64,000 bases of DNA from Clostridia bacterium. GTDB lineage: Bacteria; Bacillota; Clostridia; Oscillospirales; Acutalibacteraceae. Location of the stretch: contig JAFTXJ010000017.1 in NCBI GenBank assembly GCA_017461625.1, forward strand, positions 62,001 to 126,000, read 5' to 3'. The position numbers were made by a program, and so were the translations under genes. The notes below the pieces were generated by a model. That model was not told the DNA's origin. It did not search any database and saw only the letters and a list, made by a program, of their open reading frames with translations. This document shows positions 1-7,502 of the stretch, piece after piece (the first letter of the stretch is position 1; every line of letters starts with the position of its first letter).

Positions 1-2084
1 TTAACGAACAGCTTGCCATCACCTACGAAAGCTGGTGCATTGATAACATTATCAACGATGCTGTTTGGGGAATGTGGCCAAGATTTTACCCTGAAATGCC
101 GATAACCGACGGTGATGTGTTAAACGCATCTATTGATTCTGAATGTGCTGTTGTTACTATCGGCAGATCTTCAGGTGAAGACAGAGAAAATGCCCTTGAA
201 AAAGGCAGCTATTACCTCACCGATGATGAGAGAAAGCTCCTTGATAAAGTTGCTTATCGCTTTGATAAAACCGTTGTACTTCTCAACATCGGCAGTTTAA
301 TTGACCTTGCCTGGATTGAAGAATACGGTGATAAAATTGATGCCGTTTTGATTTTGTGGCAGGGCGGTATGGAAAGCGGAAACGCTGCCGCAGACCTGCT
401 TTGCGGCAAAACCAATCCCTGCGGTAAGCTCACTTCAACAGTCAGCAGGAACTATACCGACCAGCCAAGTGCTAAGGATTTTGGTGGCAAAAAGTTCAAT
501 AACTACACAGAGGATATTTATGTAGGCTATCGCTATTTTGAAACCTTTAACAAGGATGCCGTTCTTTATCCCTTCGGCTATGGTCTTTCATACACAGATT
601 TTGAAATCGGCTGCAGCTCTGCCGTTTCTACCAAAGACGGATTCAGATTTGATATAGAAATTAAAAACACCGGCTCGCTCAGGGGCAAAGAAGCATTCGG
701 ACTTTATGTTAAAAAGCCCATAGGTGTTCTCGGCAATCCCGAAAAGCAGCTTGTTGCCTTCGGCAAATCAAAGCTGATTTCACCCCAAAAGAGTCAGAGC
801 TTAAAAGCTGACGTTTCATTTTATCAGCTTGCGTCATATGATGACAGCGGTATCACGGGCTTTAAGTCCGCTTATGTAATTGAAAAGGGTGAATATGAAT
901 TTTATCTCGGCGGCGATGTAAGGAACGCCCAAAAGATTTTTACATATTATCAGGAAGAAACCGTTCTCTATTCTCAGCTTTCACAGTGCCTTGCTCCTGA
1001 AAATTCTTTTCCTGTGCTTAACCCCATTGACGGCACAAGACTCTGCACTGCGAATGAGACTAACCTTAAAACAAAAATTCTTGACAATATGCCAAAAGCC
1101 ACACCGATTACAGGTGACAAAGGCTATAAACTTCAGGATGTTAAATCGCGCAAAGTTTCGATGGACGACTTTGTTGCTCAGCTGAGCCTCACCGAGCTTG
1201 AAGCCATTACCCGAGGCGATTACACCATGGGCAGCCTCCTTGGCACACCGGGTAACGCATCAGTTTATTGCGGAGTGCTTGAATCATTGAGGAGCAAGGG
1301 CATACCTGCCGTTTCGACCTCTGACGGTCCGTCGGGTATCCGCCTGAGAGCCAGCTGTTCGCTTATTCCCATCGGCACCCTTCTTGCCTCAACCTTTGAC
1401 ATCAAGGCTGTTAAAGATGTGTATTCACTCGTTGCCCTCGAAATGAAAGAAAAAGGCAGTGACGTTCTTCTTGCCCCGGGAATGAACATTCACCGAAACC
1501 CTCTTTGCGGAAGGAATTTTGAATACTATTCCGAAGACCCGTACCTCACAGGCAAAATCGGAGCAGCAGCAGTTATGGGTATTCAGGCTCAGGGTGGTTC
1601 GGCTTGTCCGAAGCATTTTGCCTGCAATAATCAGGAAATCAAACGTCTTGTTAATGACTCAAGGGTGTCTGAAAGAGCTTTGCGTGAAATTTACCTCAAA
1701 GGGTTTGAAATTTGCATTAAAGAAGCTAAGCCCAAAAACATTATGACATCATACAACAAAGTCAACGGTGTCTGGAGCTATTATAACTATGACCTTGTAA
1801 CCTCCGTTCTTCGTGATGAATGGGGCTATGAAGGCTGTGTTATGACTGACTGGTGGACTAAATCAGACAAAAGTCCCCTTTTCCCAAAGGTGTTTGACAA
1901 CGCTTACAGAGTAAGGGCTCAGGTTGATGTGCTTATGCCGGGCGGTGGCAGAGCAGGCAACCGCAAACCTGATGACTCATTGCTGAAATATGTTGACAAC
2001 GGCGGAATCACCCTTGGTGAAATTCAGCGAAGTGCAAAAAATATTTTAAACTTTGCAATGAACTCAACTGCATATAAAGAATAA
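1..2084 (+). CDS. Glycoside hydrolase family 3 protein, permuted domain order, 5' partial
   Basis: The reading frame is open to the left edge (frame starts at base 3), so the N-terminus lies outside the window; the Met at 72 is internal. The first ~170 visible residues are a GH3 C-terminal domain (IGRSSGEDRE, then the YVGYRYFETF and YPFGYGLSYT motifs), followed by a fibronectin-III-like region and a linker. The GH3 N-terminal barrel comes last (SDGPSGIR, CPKHFACNNQE, SYNKVNG). The catalytic nucleophile is the Asp of the TDW motif encoded at about 1848-1850. This reversed order is known from Ruminococcus/Butyrivibrio-type beta-glucosidases. It should hydrolyse beta-glucosides or xylosides; the exact substrate cannot be read from sequence. 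No export signal is visible, but the N-terminus is missing. Confidence 0.9.
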   Translation, partial: NEQLAITYESWCIDNIINDAVWGMWPRFYPEMPITDGDVLNASIDSECAVVTIGRSSGEDRENALEKGSYYLTDDERKLLDKVAYRFDKTVVLLNIGSLIDLAWIEEYGDKIDAVLILWQGGMESGNAAADLLCGKTNPCGKLTSTVSRNYTDQPSAKDFGGKKFNNYTEDIYVGYRYFETFNKDAVLYPFGYGLSYTDFEIGCSSAVSTKDGFRFDIEIKNTGSLRGKEAFGLYVKKPIGVLGNPEKQLVAFGKSKLISPQKSQSLKADVSFYQLASYDDSGITGFKSAYVIEKGEYEFYLGGDVRNAQKIFTYYQEETVLYSQLSQCLAPENSFPVLNPIDGTRLCTANETNLKTKILDNMPKATPITGDKGYKLQDVKSRKVSMDDFVAQLSLTELEAITRGDYTMGSLLGTPGNASVYCGVLESLRSKGIPAVSTSDGPSGIRLRASCSLIPIGTLLASTFDIKAVKDVYSLVALEMKEKGSDVLLAPGMNIHRNPLCGRNFEYYSEDPYLTGKIGAAAVMGIQAQGGSACPKHFACNNQEIKRLVNDSRVSERALREIYLKGFEICIKEAKPKNIMTSYNKVNGVWSYYNYDLVTSVLRDEWGYEGCVMTDWWTKSDKSPLFPKVFDNAYRVRAQVDVLMPGGGRAGNRKPDDSLLKYVDNGGITLGEIQRSAKNILNFAMNSTAYKE

Positions 2085-2085
2085 A

Positions 2086-2121
2086 GCTAATCCGACTCCC
2101 TTAAAAGGAGCCGGATTTTCT
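2086..2121. terminator. Hairpin terminator between convergent genes
   Basis: A near-perfect stem (ATCCG-A-CTCC with GGAG-C-CGGAT) around a CTTAAAA loop is followed by TTTTCTG. It lies 4 bases after the GH3 stop codon and just before the end of the convergent DUF2812 gene, so it may serve both. Confidence 0.8.
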
Positions 2122-2123
2122 GC

Positions 2124-3419
2124 TCAAAACAGTTTTTCGTGTGCTGTTTTATAAAAATTCACTTCATCGGGTAGTTCACTGCGTTCAACCACAATAACTG
2201 TATTCCCTTTAATTGCATAGCCCGTTTGCATTGGTTTATAATTGTGTGTGTTTAAATAAAGCTCATTCCATCCGTAATTATTATCAGCTTTTATTAATTT
2301 GCCGTCATTTTCTTTATTAATTAAATTAACATAATCCCGCAACACCCACGGATGTTCACTTATTAAAACCTGATAATATATCGAAAAATATTCTTCCTCG
2401 TTATCTGTTTTATAAACAGATGAAAATTTATAATGCTGACCAAACCTTGTTGCTTTTGATTTAATAATTTTGTTGGTGCAATTCTCTGTGTTTTCAACAA
2501 GGTCTGCTACCGAAACAGGCACGCTGTCAGCGTATGGCAATTCTTTAAAGTTATTATTATATTCTCCTTTTGACCACTGAGTTGCAGTGAAGATGCATAA
2601 TACCGCCAATAATGAAGCAAATGCAAACACTGCATACTTTCTTTTATTTTTTGTTTTCTTCGCTTCTTCGTTTAACAAAATGAAAAGGTTGATTATAAAT
2701 ATAATTCCGCAAACCCAACAAACAGCCGTTATGTCACTGTATCCTGAACCGACAAATAATGCCGTTAACAGCAACAATACCGGATACGCTAAATTTATTA
2801 TGTTCCAAATCTTTGCCGTTTTTTCTGCCTTTTTTAAATCAGAAAACGGTATTTTTTTGTTTTCATTTATCAGCTTTCTGCTTTTTTGATACCAACACGC
2901 AAAATGCAACAGCTTTATTGCCGTTTGCAAAAAGCTTAATAAAACAAACATTAAAACCGTGCAATCCTCTGCGTCGGTTGCAATAATCCCTTCAAAGTGA
3001 TTTCTGAAAAAAATCACTTTGAAAAGCAAGAACAATGCGTAAAATGAAAAAGTTATATATCCCGGTTGAAGAAAGGCTCTTTTGGCAACAGTTTTAAAAT
3101 TCTCTTTTTCGTCGGTCATTATCTCCACAGCATCGGAATTTTGTGTTCTGAAAATATACATTTCATCAAGGTAAGAGCAAACAAACTCCCACCCCTGATT
3201 TTCACAGGTTGTAATAAAGTCATTTTTAACCGAATGGCCTGTAAAAATAACAGCTGAATACCTTATTTTTCTGTGATCAGACTTTAAAAAATAAAATCTT
3301 CCGTTTTCAATTTTTTGAAGCTTTAATCCGTCTTTTTCCTTTTGTGTTAAATATTGCTCAATGGCAGTAAGCTCGGTGTAATTAAAAACCATTTCTTCTT
3401 TTACAATTCTATGTTTCAT
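2124..3419 (-). CDS. DUF2812 family membrane protein
   Basis: A 431-residue protein. The N-terminal ~110 residues match the DUF2812 pattern: a short soluble domain with FYFLKSDHRKIRYSAVIF and a conserved GWEFVCSY segment. About five hydrophobic segments follow, roughly residues 135-157, 168-190, 212-235, 238-258 and 262-285, and then a ~140-residue soluble tail. DUF2812 proteins are usually encoded next to a PadR regulator, as here: its ATG overlaps the padR stop (ATGA), so the two are translated together. The function of the family is not established; a role in envelope stress or detoxification regulated by PadR is only inference. Confidence 0.75.
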   Translation of the reverse strand: MKHRIVKEEMVFNYTELTAIEQYLTQKEKDGLKLQKIENGRFYFLKSDHRKIRYSAVIFTGHSVKNDFITTCENQGWEFVCSYLDEMYIFRTQNSDAVEIMTDEKENFKTVAKRAFLQPGYITFSFYALFLLFKVIFFRNHFEGIIATDAEDCTVLMFVLLSFLQTAIKLLHFACWYQKSRKLINENKKIPFSDLKKAEKTAKIWNIINLAYPVLLLLTALFVGSGYSDITAVCWVCGIIFIINLFILLNEEAKKTKNKRKYAVFAFASLLAVLCIFTATQWSKGEYNNNFKELPYADSVPVSVADLVENTENCTNKIIKSKATRFGQHYKFSSVYKTDNEEEYFSIYYQVLISEHPWVLRDYVNLINKENDGKLIKADNNYGWNELYLNTHNYKPMQTGYAIKGNTVIVVERSELPDEVNFYKTAHEKLF

Positions 3420-3733
3420 TTTAACACCTCCATAACACTTTCACCGTCTGAAATAAGTGCCTTCAGCCTTTCATATTCTTCTTTGAGCACCTTTTTGCCC
3501 TCATCGGTGATTATGTAGCTTTTTGTAGCAAGTCCGCTATTCACACGCTTTATCAACCCTGCCGTATAAAATTTATCAAGCATGGTGTAAAGAGTACCGG
3601 GGCCGATGCTCATCCTCCCTTTAGAAATCCGTTTCACTTCGCTCATTATTTCTGTTCCGTAAAGCTCCTTTGTTAATGCCAGCAAAACATAATACATCGG
3701 CTCTGACAAAGTCTGCAATGATTTTCTCGGCAC
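3416..3733 (-). CDS. PadR family transcriptional regulator
   Basis: A 105-residue winged-helix protein with the PadR signature: YYVLLALTKELYGTEIM, then SIGPGTLYTMLDKF (recognition helix region), LIKRV and SYIITDEGKKVL. It is short, as in PadR subfamily 2. The start is GTG at 3733 with an AAAGGACGG ribosome site just upstream. It probably represses its own operon: two 17-bp palindromes sit in and just downstream of the promoter. The gene overlaps the DUF2812 gene by 4 bases. The inducing ligand is unknown. Confidence 0.9.
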   Translation of the reverse strand: MPRKSLQTLSEPMYYVLLALTKELYGTEIMSEVKRISKGRMSIGPGTLYTMLDKFYTAGLIKRVNSGLATKSYIITDEGKKVLKEEYERLKALISDGESVMEVLK

Positions 3734-3753
3734 AAAACCACCGTCCTTTCACA

Positions 3754-3770
3754 ATATCGTTTAACGATAT
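3754..3770. promoter_or_regulatory. Palindromic operator 2, downstream of the -10
   Basis: ATATCGTTTAACGATAT is a perfect 8-bp inverted repeat about a central base, between the -10 element and the ribosome site of padR. Its centre lies 33 bp, about three helical turns, from the other copy, compatible with two dimers on one DNA face. Confidence 0.75.
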
Positions 3771-3780
3771 CCCTACTTCC

Positions 3781-3809
3781 ATTATATTATCGTTTATCGA
3801 TATTGTCAA
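3781..3809 (-). promoter_or_regulatory. Consensus sigma-A promoter of padR-DUF2812
   Basis: On the minus strand the -35 is TTGACA (3804-3809) and the -10 is TATAAT (3781-3786) with exactly 17 bases between. Both hexamers are perfect consensus, which implies a strong promoter that must be held down by a repressor. Confidence 0.9.
3787..3803. promoter_or_regulatory. Palindromic operator 1, in the promoter spacer
   Basis: TTATCGTTTATCGATAT fills the whole 17-bp spacer between -35 and -10. It differs at only two positions from the palindrome at 3754-3770. PadR is the obvious candidate binder. Confidence 0.75.
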
Positions 3810-3822
3810 TACTCAAAAAGCA

Positions 3823-3854
3823 AAAAACTGCCCCACCGAAGTGGAGCAGTTCTG
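3823..3854 (-). terminator. Terminator of the foldase gene
   Basis: Minus-strand hairpin AACTGC-T-CCAC / GTGG-G-GCAGTT with a TTCG loop followed by TTTTTTGCTTTTT, 7 bases after the foldase stop codon. Confidence 0.85.
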
Positions 3855-3860
3855 CTTTTA

Positions 3861-5588
3861 TTAATAAGTTGCTGTGTTCTGATTGTTGTTTGCAATTGTT
3901 TTGGCAATTCTCTTGAGCATCTTTTCTTCAAGGTAATCAACACGTTTCGGACCAACACCAATTACATAAGAGTCACCTGCAAGAAGATCCTCTGTGAGGG
4001 TGTTAACATCTTCTGTTGCAAGGTCATCACGGATTGTTGCGTCTGAATATGAATCGTTAGAGCCAACAAAATACATTACATGATAACCGTATTCGGTTTC
4101 AACAATGCCTGTGTCGCCTTCTTTACGTGCTGCATCAAAAATCCATGCGTCATACTCTGCAACCATCTGACCGGGAACAACATTTTCATAAAGACCGCCG
4201 GTTGAAGCTGAGCCTGTATCCTCTGTAAGGTCTGTTGCATACTGAGCGAATGAATCTTCAGTTTTGTCGCCTGCTTCCCAATCTGCAAGTGCTTTCTTTG
4301 CGTTTGTTTCAGCCTGCTTAATCTCTTCGTCTGAAAGAGCCTCGCCTGTTTCGCTGTTGGTTGTCATAAAGAGGATGTGACGAACGTCAACTGTTTTTGT
4401 ATCGTGCTGTGGGTTAACCATAAGTGCAACATAGTAGGTGTTTGTGCTTTCATCAGCAACAAGCTTTTTGCTGCCTGCCTTAACATCATCACCAAATGCC
4501 CATGTAGCAAGGTCAGCGTTGATTGAATCAAGGGCTGTTACGCTGCCGCTTGTTGATGTTTTTGCAACTGACTTGAGAAGTGTATCATTAGTTGCATCAA
4601 AGTCTTCTGCTTTGTTATATTTTGTTGCCTGAGCGATGAATGATTTTTCGTCTGTGATTGCATCATACATAGCCTGAGCGTTTGCTTTTGTTTCTTTATC
4701 AGCCTTTTCCTGGCGAGCCTTTAATGCGTCATCAGTTTCATCTTCGCCCTTGGTGAGTTCTTCACTCTTGAACTGATAATAACGGATGTCAACAAATGTG
4801 TAAAGGTCAGGATCTTTATCAAACACAGCCTTAACTTCTTCAGCTGTGTAGCCTGCTGCAAACTCATCAAGCTTTTCATTATAGAACTTCTGAGAGAGAG
4901 TTTCAATCTTCATCTGCTTTCTCAAGAAGCTTTCGTTAATGCCGTTGCCATAGCTGAGGCGAAGGTAAGCGTTAAGAGAGTAGCCCTTAACTTCATCACC
5001 TGAAGCACCCTGAGTACCTGTCTGTGATGCCTGCTCACGAAGCTCTTCAATGCTCTTGTCAATAGAAGCTTCGTCAGCCTCTGTTAATTCAAGGCCAAGC
5101 TTCTGAGCTTCCTGATAAAAAGCGAGATACATCTGAGCCATATCAACAGCCTGGTCATGAAGATATTCTGTCCACTTCATTGTTTCACCTGTAGTGGGGT
5201 CTTTGTAATCTTCTGTCTGATCCTGAGGAGCTTTTGTTGTGTCATAGCCTGTGTAGCTGTAACCGTAATACTTATAATACTGCTCATTCTGATAAAGAGT
5301 ATTGAAAGCTCGGTTGTAGTAGTATATGTATTCTGAGAAAGAGATGTTCTCATTGCCTACATAACCTACCTGCACTGCCTTGTTAACAACGCCTGCGTAA
5401 TCAAGGATTCCGTAAGCTGCACCAAGTGCAATCACTGCAACCAAAACGATTGCAATTACCTTTTTAACTGCTGAGCGAAGAGCAATTGATTTTTCCATAC
5501 TCTTTGCATTTTTCTTTGCGGACTTTGCCAAGCGGTCTTTTCTTTCCTGGCGGTACTGTTCCGCTTTGTTCTGATTCATATCTGCCAT
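3861..5588 (-). CDS. Membrane-anchored parvulin-type peptidyl-prolyl isomerase/foldase
   Basis: 575 residues from the ATG at 5588, chosen because AAAGGATG lies 8-9 bases upstream; an in-frame extension to 5645 has no ribosome site. A lysine-rich cytoplasmic N-terminus is followed by one membrane segment (about residues 42-65), a SurA_N-like chaperone region with Tyr-rich helices and coiled-coil stretches, and a parvulin (rotamase) domain near residues 420-530 (VDVRHILFM, GGLYENVVPGQM, ETEYGYHVMYF). It should act outside the membrane in folding exported proteins, like PrsA, but it has no lipobox and is held by the membrane helix. It is transcribed alone. Confidence 0.88.
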   Translation of the reverse strand: MADMNQNKAEQYRQERKDRLAKSAKKNAKSMEKSIALRSAVKKVIAIVLVAVIALGAAYGILDYAGVVNKAVQVGYVGNENISFSEYIYYYNRAFNTLYQNEQYYKYYGYSYTGYDTTKAPQDQTEDYKDPTTGETMKWTEYLHDQAVDMAQMYLAFYQEAQKLGLELTEADEASIDKSIEELREQASQTGTQGASGDEVKGYSLNAYLRLSYGNGINESFLRKQMKIETLSQKFYNEKLDEFAAGYTAEEVKAVFDKDPDLYTFVDIRYYQFKSEELTKGEDETDDALKARQEKADKETKANAQAMYDAITDEKSFIAQATKYNKAEDFDATNDTLLKSVAKTSTSGSVTALDSINADLATWAFGDDVKAGSKKLVADESTNTYYVALMVNPQHDTKTVDVRHILFMTTNSETGEALSDEEIKQAETNAKKALADWEAGDKTEDSFAQYATDLTEDTGSASTGGLYENVVPGQMVAEYDAWIFDAARKEGDTGIVETEYGYHVMYFVGSNDSYSDATIRDDLATEDVNTLTEDLLAGDSYVIGVGPKRVDYLEEKMLKRIAKTIANNNQNTATY

Positions 5589-5643
5589 AATATTCATCCT
5601 TTTCGAATATAGTCTTTGCTGATAGATACAGCATAACAAATAC

Positions 5644-5672
5644 ATTTTAAACTATTTCAGCTCAATTTACAA
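5644..5672 (-). promoter_or_regulatory. Promoter of the foldase gene
   Basis: Minus strand: -35 TTGTAA (5667-5672), 17-bp spacer, -10 TAAAAT (5644-5649), about 55 bases before the chosen start codon. Confidence 0.65.
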
Positions 5673-5744
5673 GTCATATTTTAAAATAATAATATCTTTT
5701 TTGTAAAATTTACAGTTGTTTAATAAACATAACAAATTTCTTCG

Positions 5745-5773
5745 TTGACACTTTTTTGCTCGAGTGATAAAAT
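5745..5773 (+). promoter_or_regulatory. Promoter of the metallophosphoesterase gene
   Basis: TTGACA (5745-5750), 17-bp spacer, TAAAAT (5768-5773). The gene start follows 21 bases later with a GAAAGGGTG ribosome site. Confidence 0.8.
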
Positions 5774-5794
5774 AGCCGTTGAAAGGGTGATTTT

Positions 5795-7417
5795 ATGCAA
5801 AAAAACAACTTCACAAAACCCGACAGAGGCTCAACCCCTCATCCCGACCATATTATGCTAAGCTTCAGCGGTGACCCACGCTATGAAATGGCGGTTACGT
5901 GGCGTACAGACCTTTCAGCTGAAGACGGATATGTTTTGCTCACCGATTGTGACGGCATACAGACAAAGATTGATGCCGTTTGCAGAGTTATAGAAAGTGA
6001 CATTGATATAAGCAAATTTAACACAGCAATTTTAAAAGACCTTGCACCGGGTCAAAAATATACATACACCTGCGGTGATTCCAAAAACCGCAGTGATGAA
6101 TTTTCGTTCACTACGCAGGAAGAAAACTGTGATAAATTCAAATTTATTGTTATCTCTGACCAGCAGGTTGGTGACCCGTGGCCGAAACCTGACTACACCC
6201 CCCTTAAAAATATGCTTCATTTTGCCCTTGAGCGTGACCCTGATATAAGGTTTATTCTCACAGCTGGTGACAACTGTGACGACGGGCAGAACGAGCTTCA
6301 GTGGAACGGTATGTTTTCGGGGCTTGACGGCATTGTTGAAAGCTTACCTTATATGATGACTACCGGCAACCACGACAACCGAGGATTTAAAAAATATCTG
6401 CCCGAACCACCTGAAGGAAAGTTTTATCTTGACCACGCAGACTTTTTTGATGAGCAATTTAAGCTTTCTTATCCGCTTAACGGACCGAAAGGTTTTGAAA
6501 CAGAAAATTATTCTTTCAATTACGGCAATGTTCATTTTTGCATTATGGGCATAAATGAGCCTCAGCTTGTTGGTGACTGGGCTTATAATGATTTGCAAAA
6601 CTCAAACGCTCAGTGGAAGTTTGGATGTTATCATTTCCCGATTTACCCTGCAATACCCGAGGGTCAGAATGATGACGGCTACCCATGGCTTCGCAAAGGA
6701 ATTGAAAGCTGTGACCTTGTTTTTGAAGGTCACGAACACACCTTTGCAAGAACGTACCCCATTAAAGGCGATGCAATGTATGAAAAGCCCTCTCAGGGAA
6801 CAGTTCATTATCAATGCTCCACCGGCTCCGGCGGAAAAAGAAGCAACGAGAGAAAAATATGGCACAATGCTTATTATGCTCAAGAGGTCGGCACTGCAGC
6901 CTATGCCCTCGTTGAAGTCGAAAAAGACGTTGTGACCATAACAACCTGCCTCGCTGACGGCAAAATTGCAGACAGATTTGTAATTAACAAAGGCACTGAC
7001 GAAATATCACCGCCGTCACTTCCTCCGATTTTTAATGAAACAAGAATGATGTATAAAGGCTCAATGCCACAGATTTGTGCAAAAGGCACTGTTTGCGAAC
7101 AAGTTGACGGCATTTGGTACGCACCGTTTGTTGTTTTATGTCAATATATCGGTGCCGAGGTAGCAAAAAGAGGAAATCAGGCAACGGTAGAGATGTTTAA
7201 TAAAAAAGCTGTTTTCACTGAAGGTAAAAGATTCGCTACCGTAAACGGCGAAGATTTTGACCTTGAATGCCCTGTTTATATCAAAAACAATCAGCTTATG
7301 ATAAACGCAAAAAAAGCTGCGGAGATTTTTGGTATTCGTTGTGAACATATAAAATACAATAATATTCTTGATTTTGAAACGGATATTGAATCTACTCCTC
7401 TTTCAAAGCAACAATAA
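5795..7417 (+). CDS. Calcineurin-like metallophosphoesterase with a purple-acid-phosphatase-type layout
   Basis: 540 residues. Residues ~15-105 form a fibronectin-III-like domain as in purple acid phosphatases. The metallophosphoesterase domain follows, with metal-binding motifs SDQQ (~118, where many families have DxH), GDNCDD (~158), GNHDN (~190), a lone His in CYHFP (~278) and GHEHTF (~311). The last ~110 residues resemble the copper-amine-oxidase N-terminal-like domain often attached to clostridial envelope proteins. No signal peptide or membrane segment is visible, which is odd for such a domain set. It probably hydrolyses phosphomonoesters or diesters; the substrate is unknown. Transcribed alone from its own promoter. 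Confidence 0.85.
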   Translation: MQKNNFTKPDRGSTPHPDHIMLSFSGDPRYEMAVTWRTDLSAEDGYVLLTDCDGIQTKIDAVCRVIESDIDISKFNTAILKDLAPGQKYTYTCGDSKNRSDEFSFTTQEENCDKFKFIVISDQQVGDPWPKPDYTPLKNMLHFALERDPDIRFILTAGDNCDDGQNELQWNGMFSGLDGIVESLPYMMTTGNHDNRGFKKYLPEPPEGKFYLDHADFFDEQFKLSYPLNGPKGFETENYSFNYGNVHFCIMGINEPQLVGDWAYNDLQNSNAQWKFGCYHFPIYPAIPEGQNDDGYPWLRKGIESCDLVFEGHEHTFARTYPIKGDAMYEKPSQGTVHYQCSTGSGGKRSNERKIWHNAYYAQEVGTAAYALVEVEKDVVTITTCLADGKIADRFVINKGTDEISPPSLPPIFNETRMMYKGSMPQICAKGTVCEQVDGIWYAPFVVLCQYIGAEVAKRGNQATVEMFNKKAVFTEGKRFATVNGEDFDLECPVYIKNNQLMINAKKAAEIFGIRCEHIKYNNILDFETDIESTPLSKQQ

Positions 7418-7420
7418 AAA

Positions 7421-7464
7421 TTAAGCACCTTGAAAGGCAACTTTGCCCGACAAGGTGCTTTTGC
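7421..7464 (+). terminator. Terminator of the metallophosphoesterase gene
   Basis: Stem AAGCACCTTG / CAAGGTGCTT with an 18-base loop and a short T run, 4-5 bases after the stop codon. Confidence 0.75.
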
Positions 7465-7469
7465 AATAA

Positions 7470-7502
7470 AGGAGACCCTGCCAAAAAGCAGGGTCTCTTT
7501 AA
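7470..7502 (-). terminator. Terminator of the giant repeat-protein gene
   Basis: Perfect 10-bp stem GAGACCCTGC / GCAGGGTCTC around a six-base loop, directly after the minus-strand stop codon at 7503; T-rich flank on both strands, so it may work in both directions. Confidence 0.8.
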
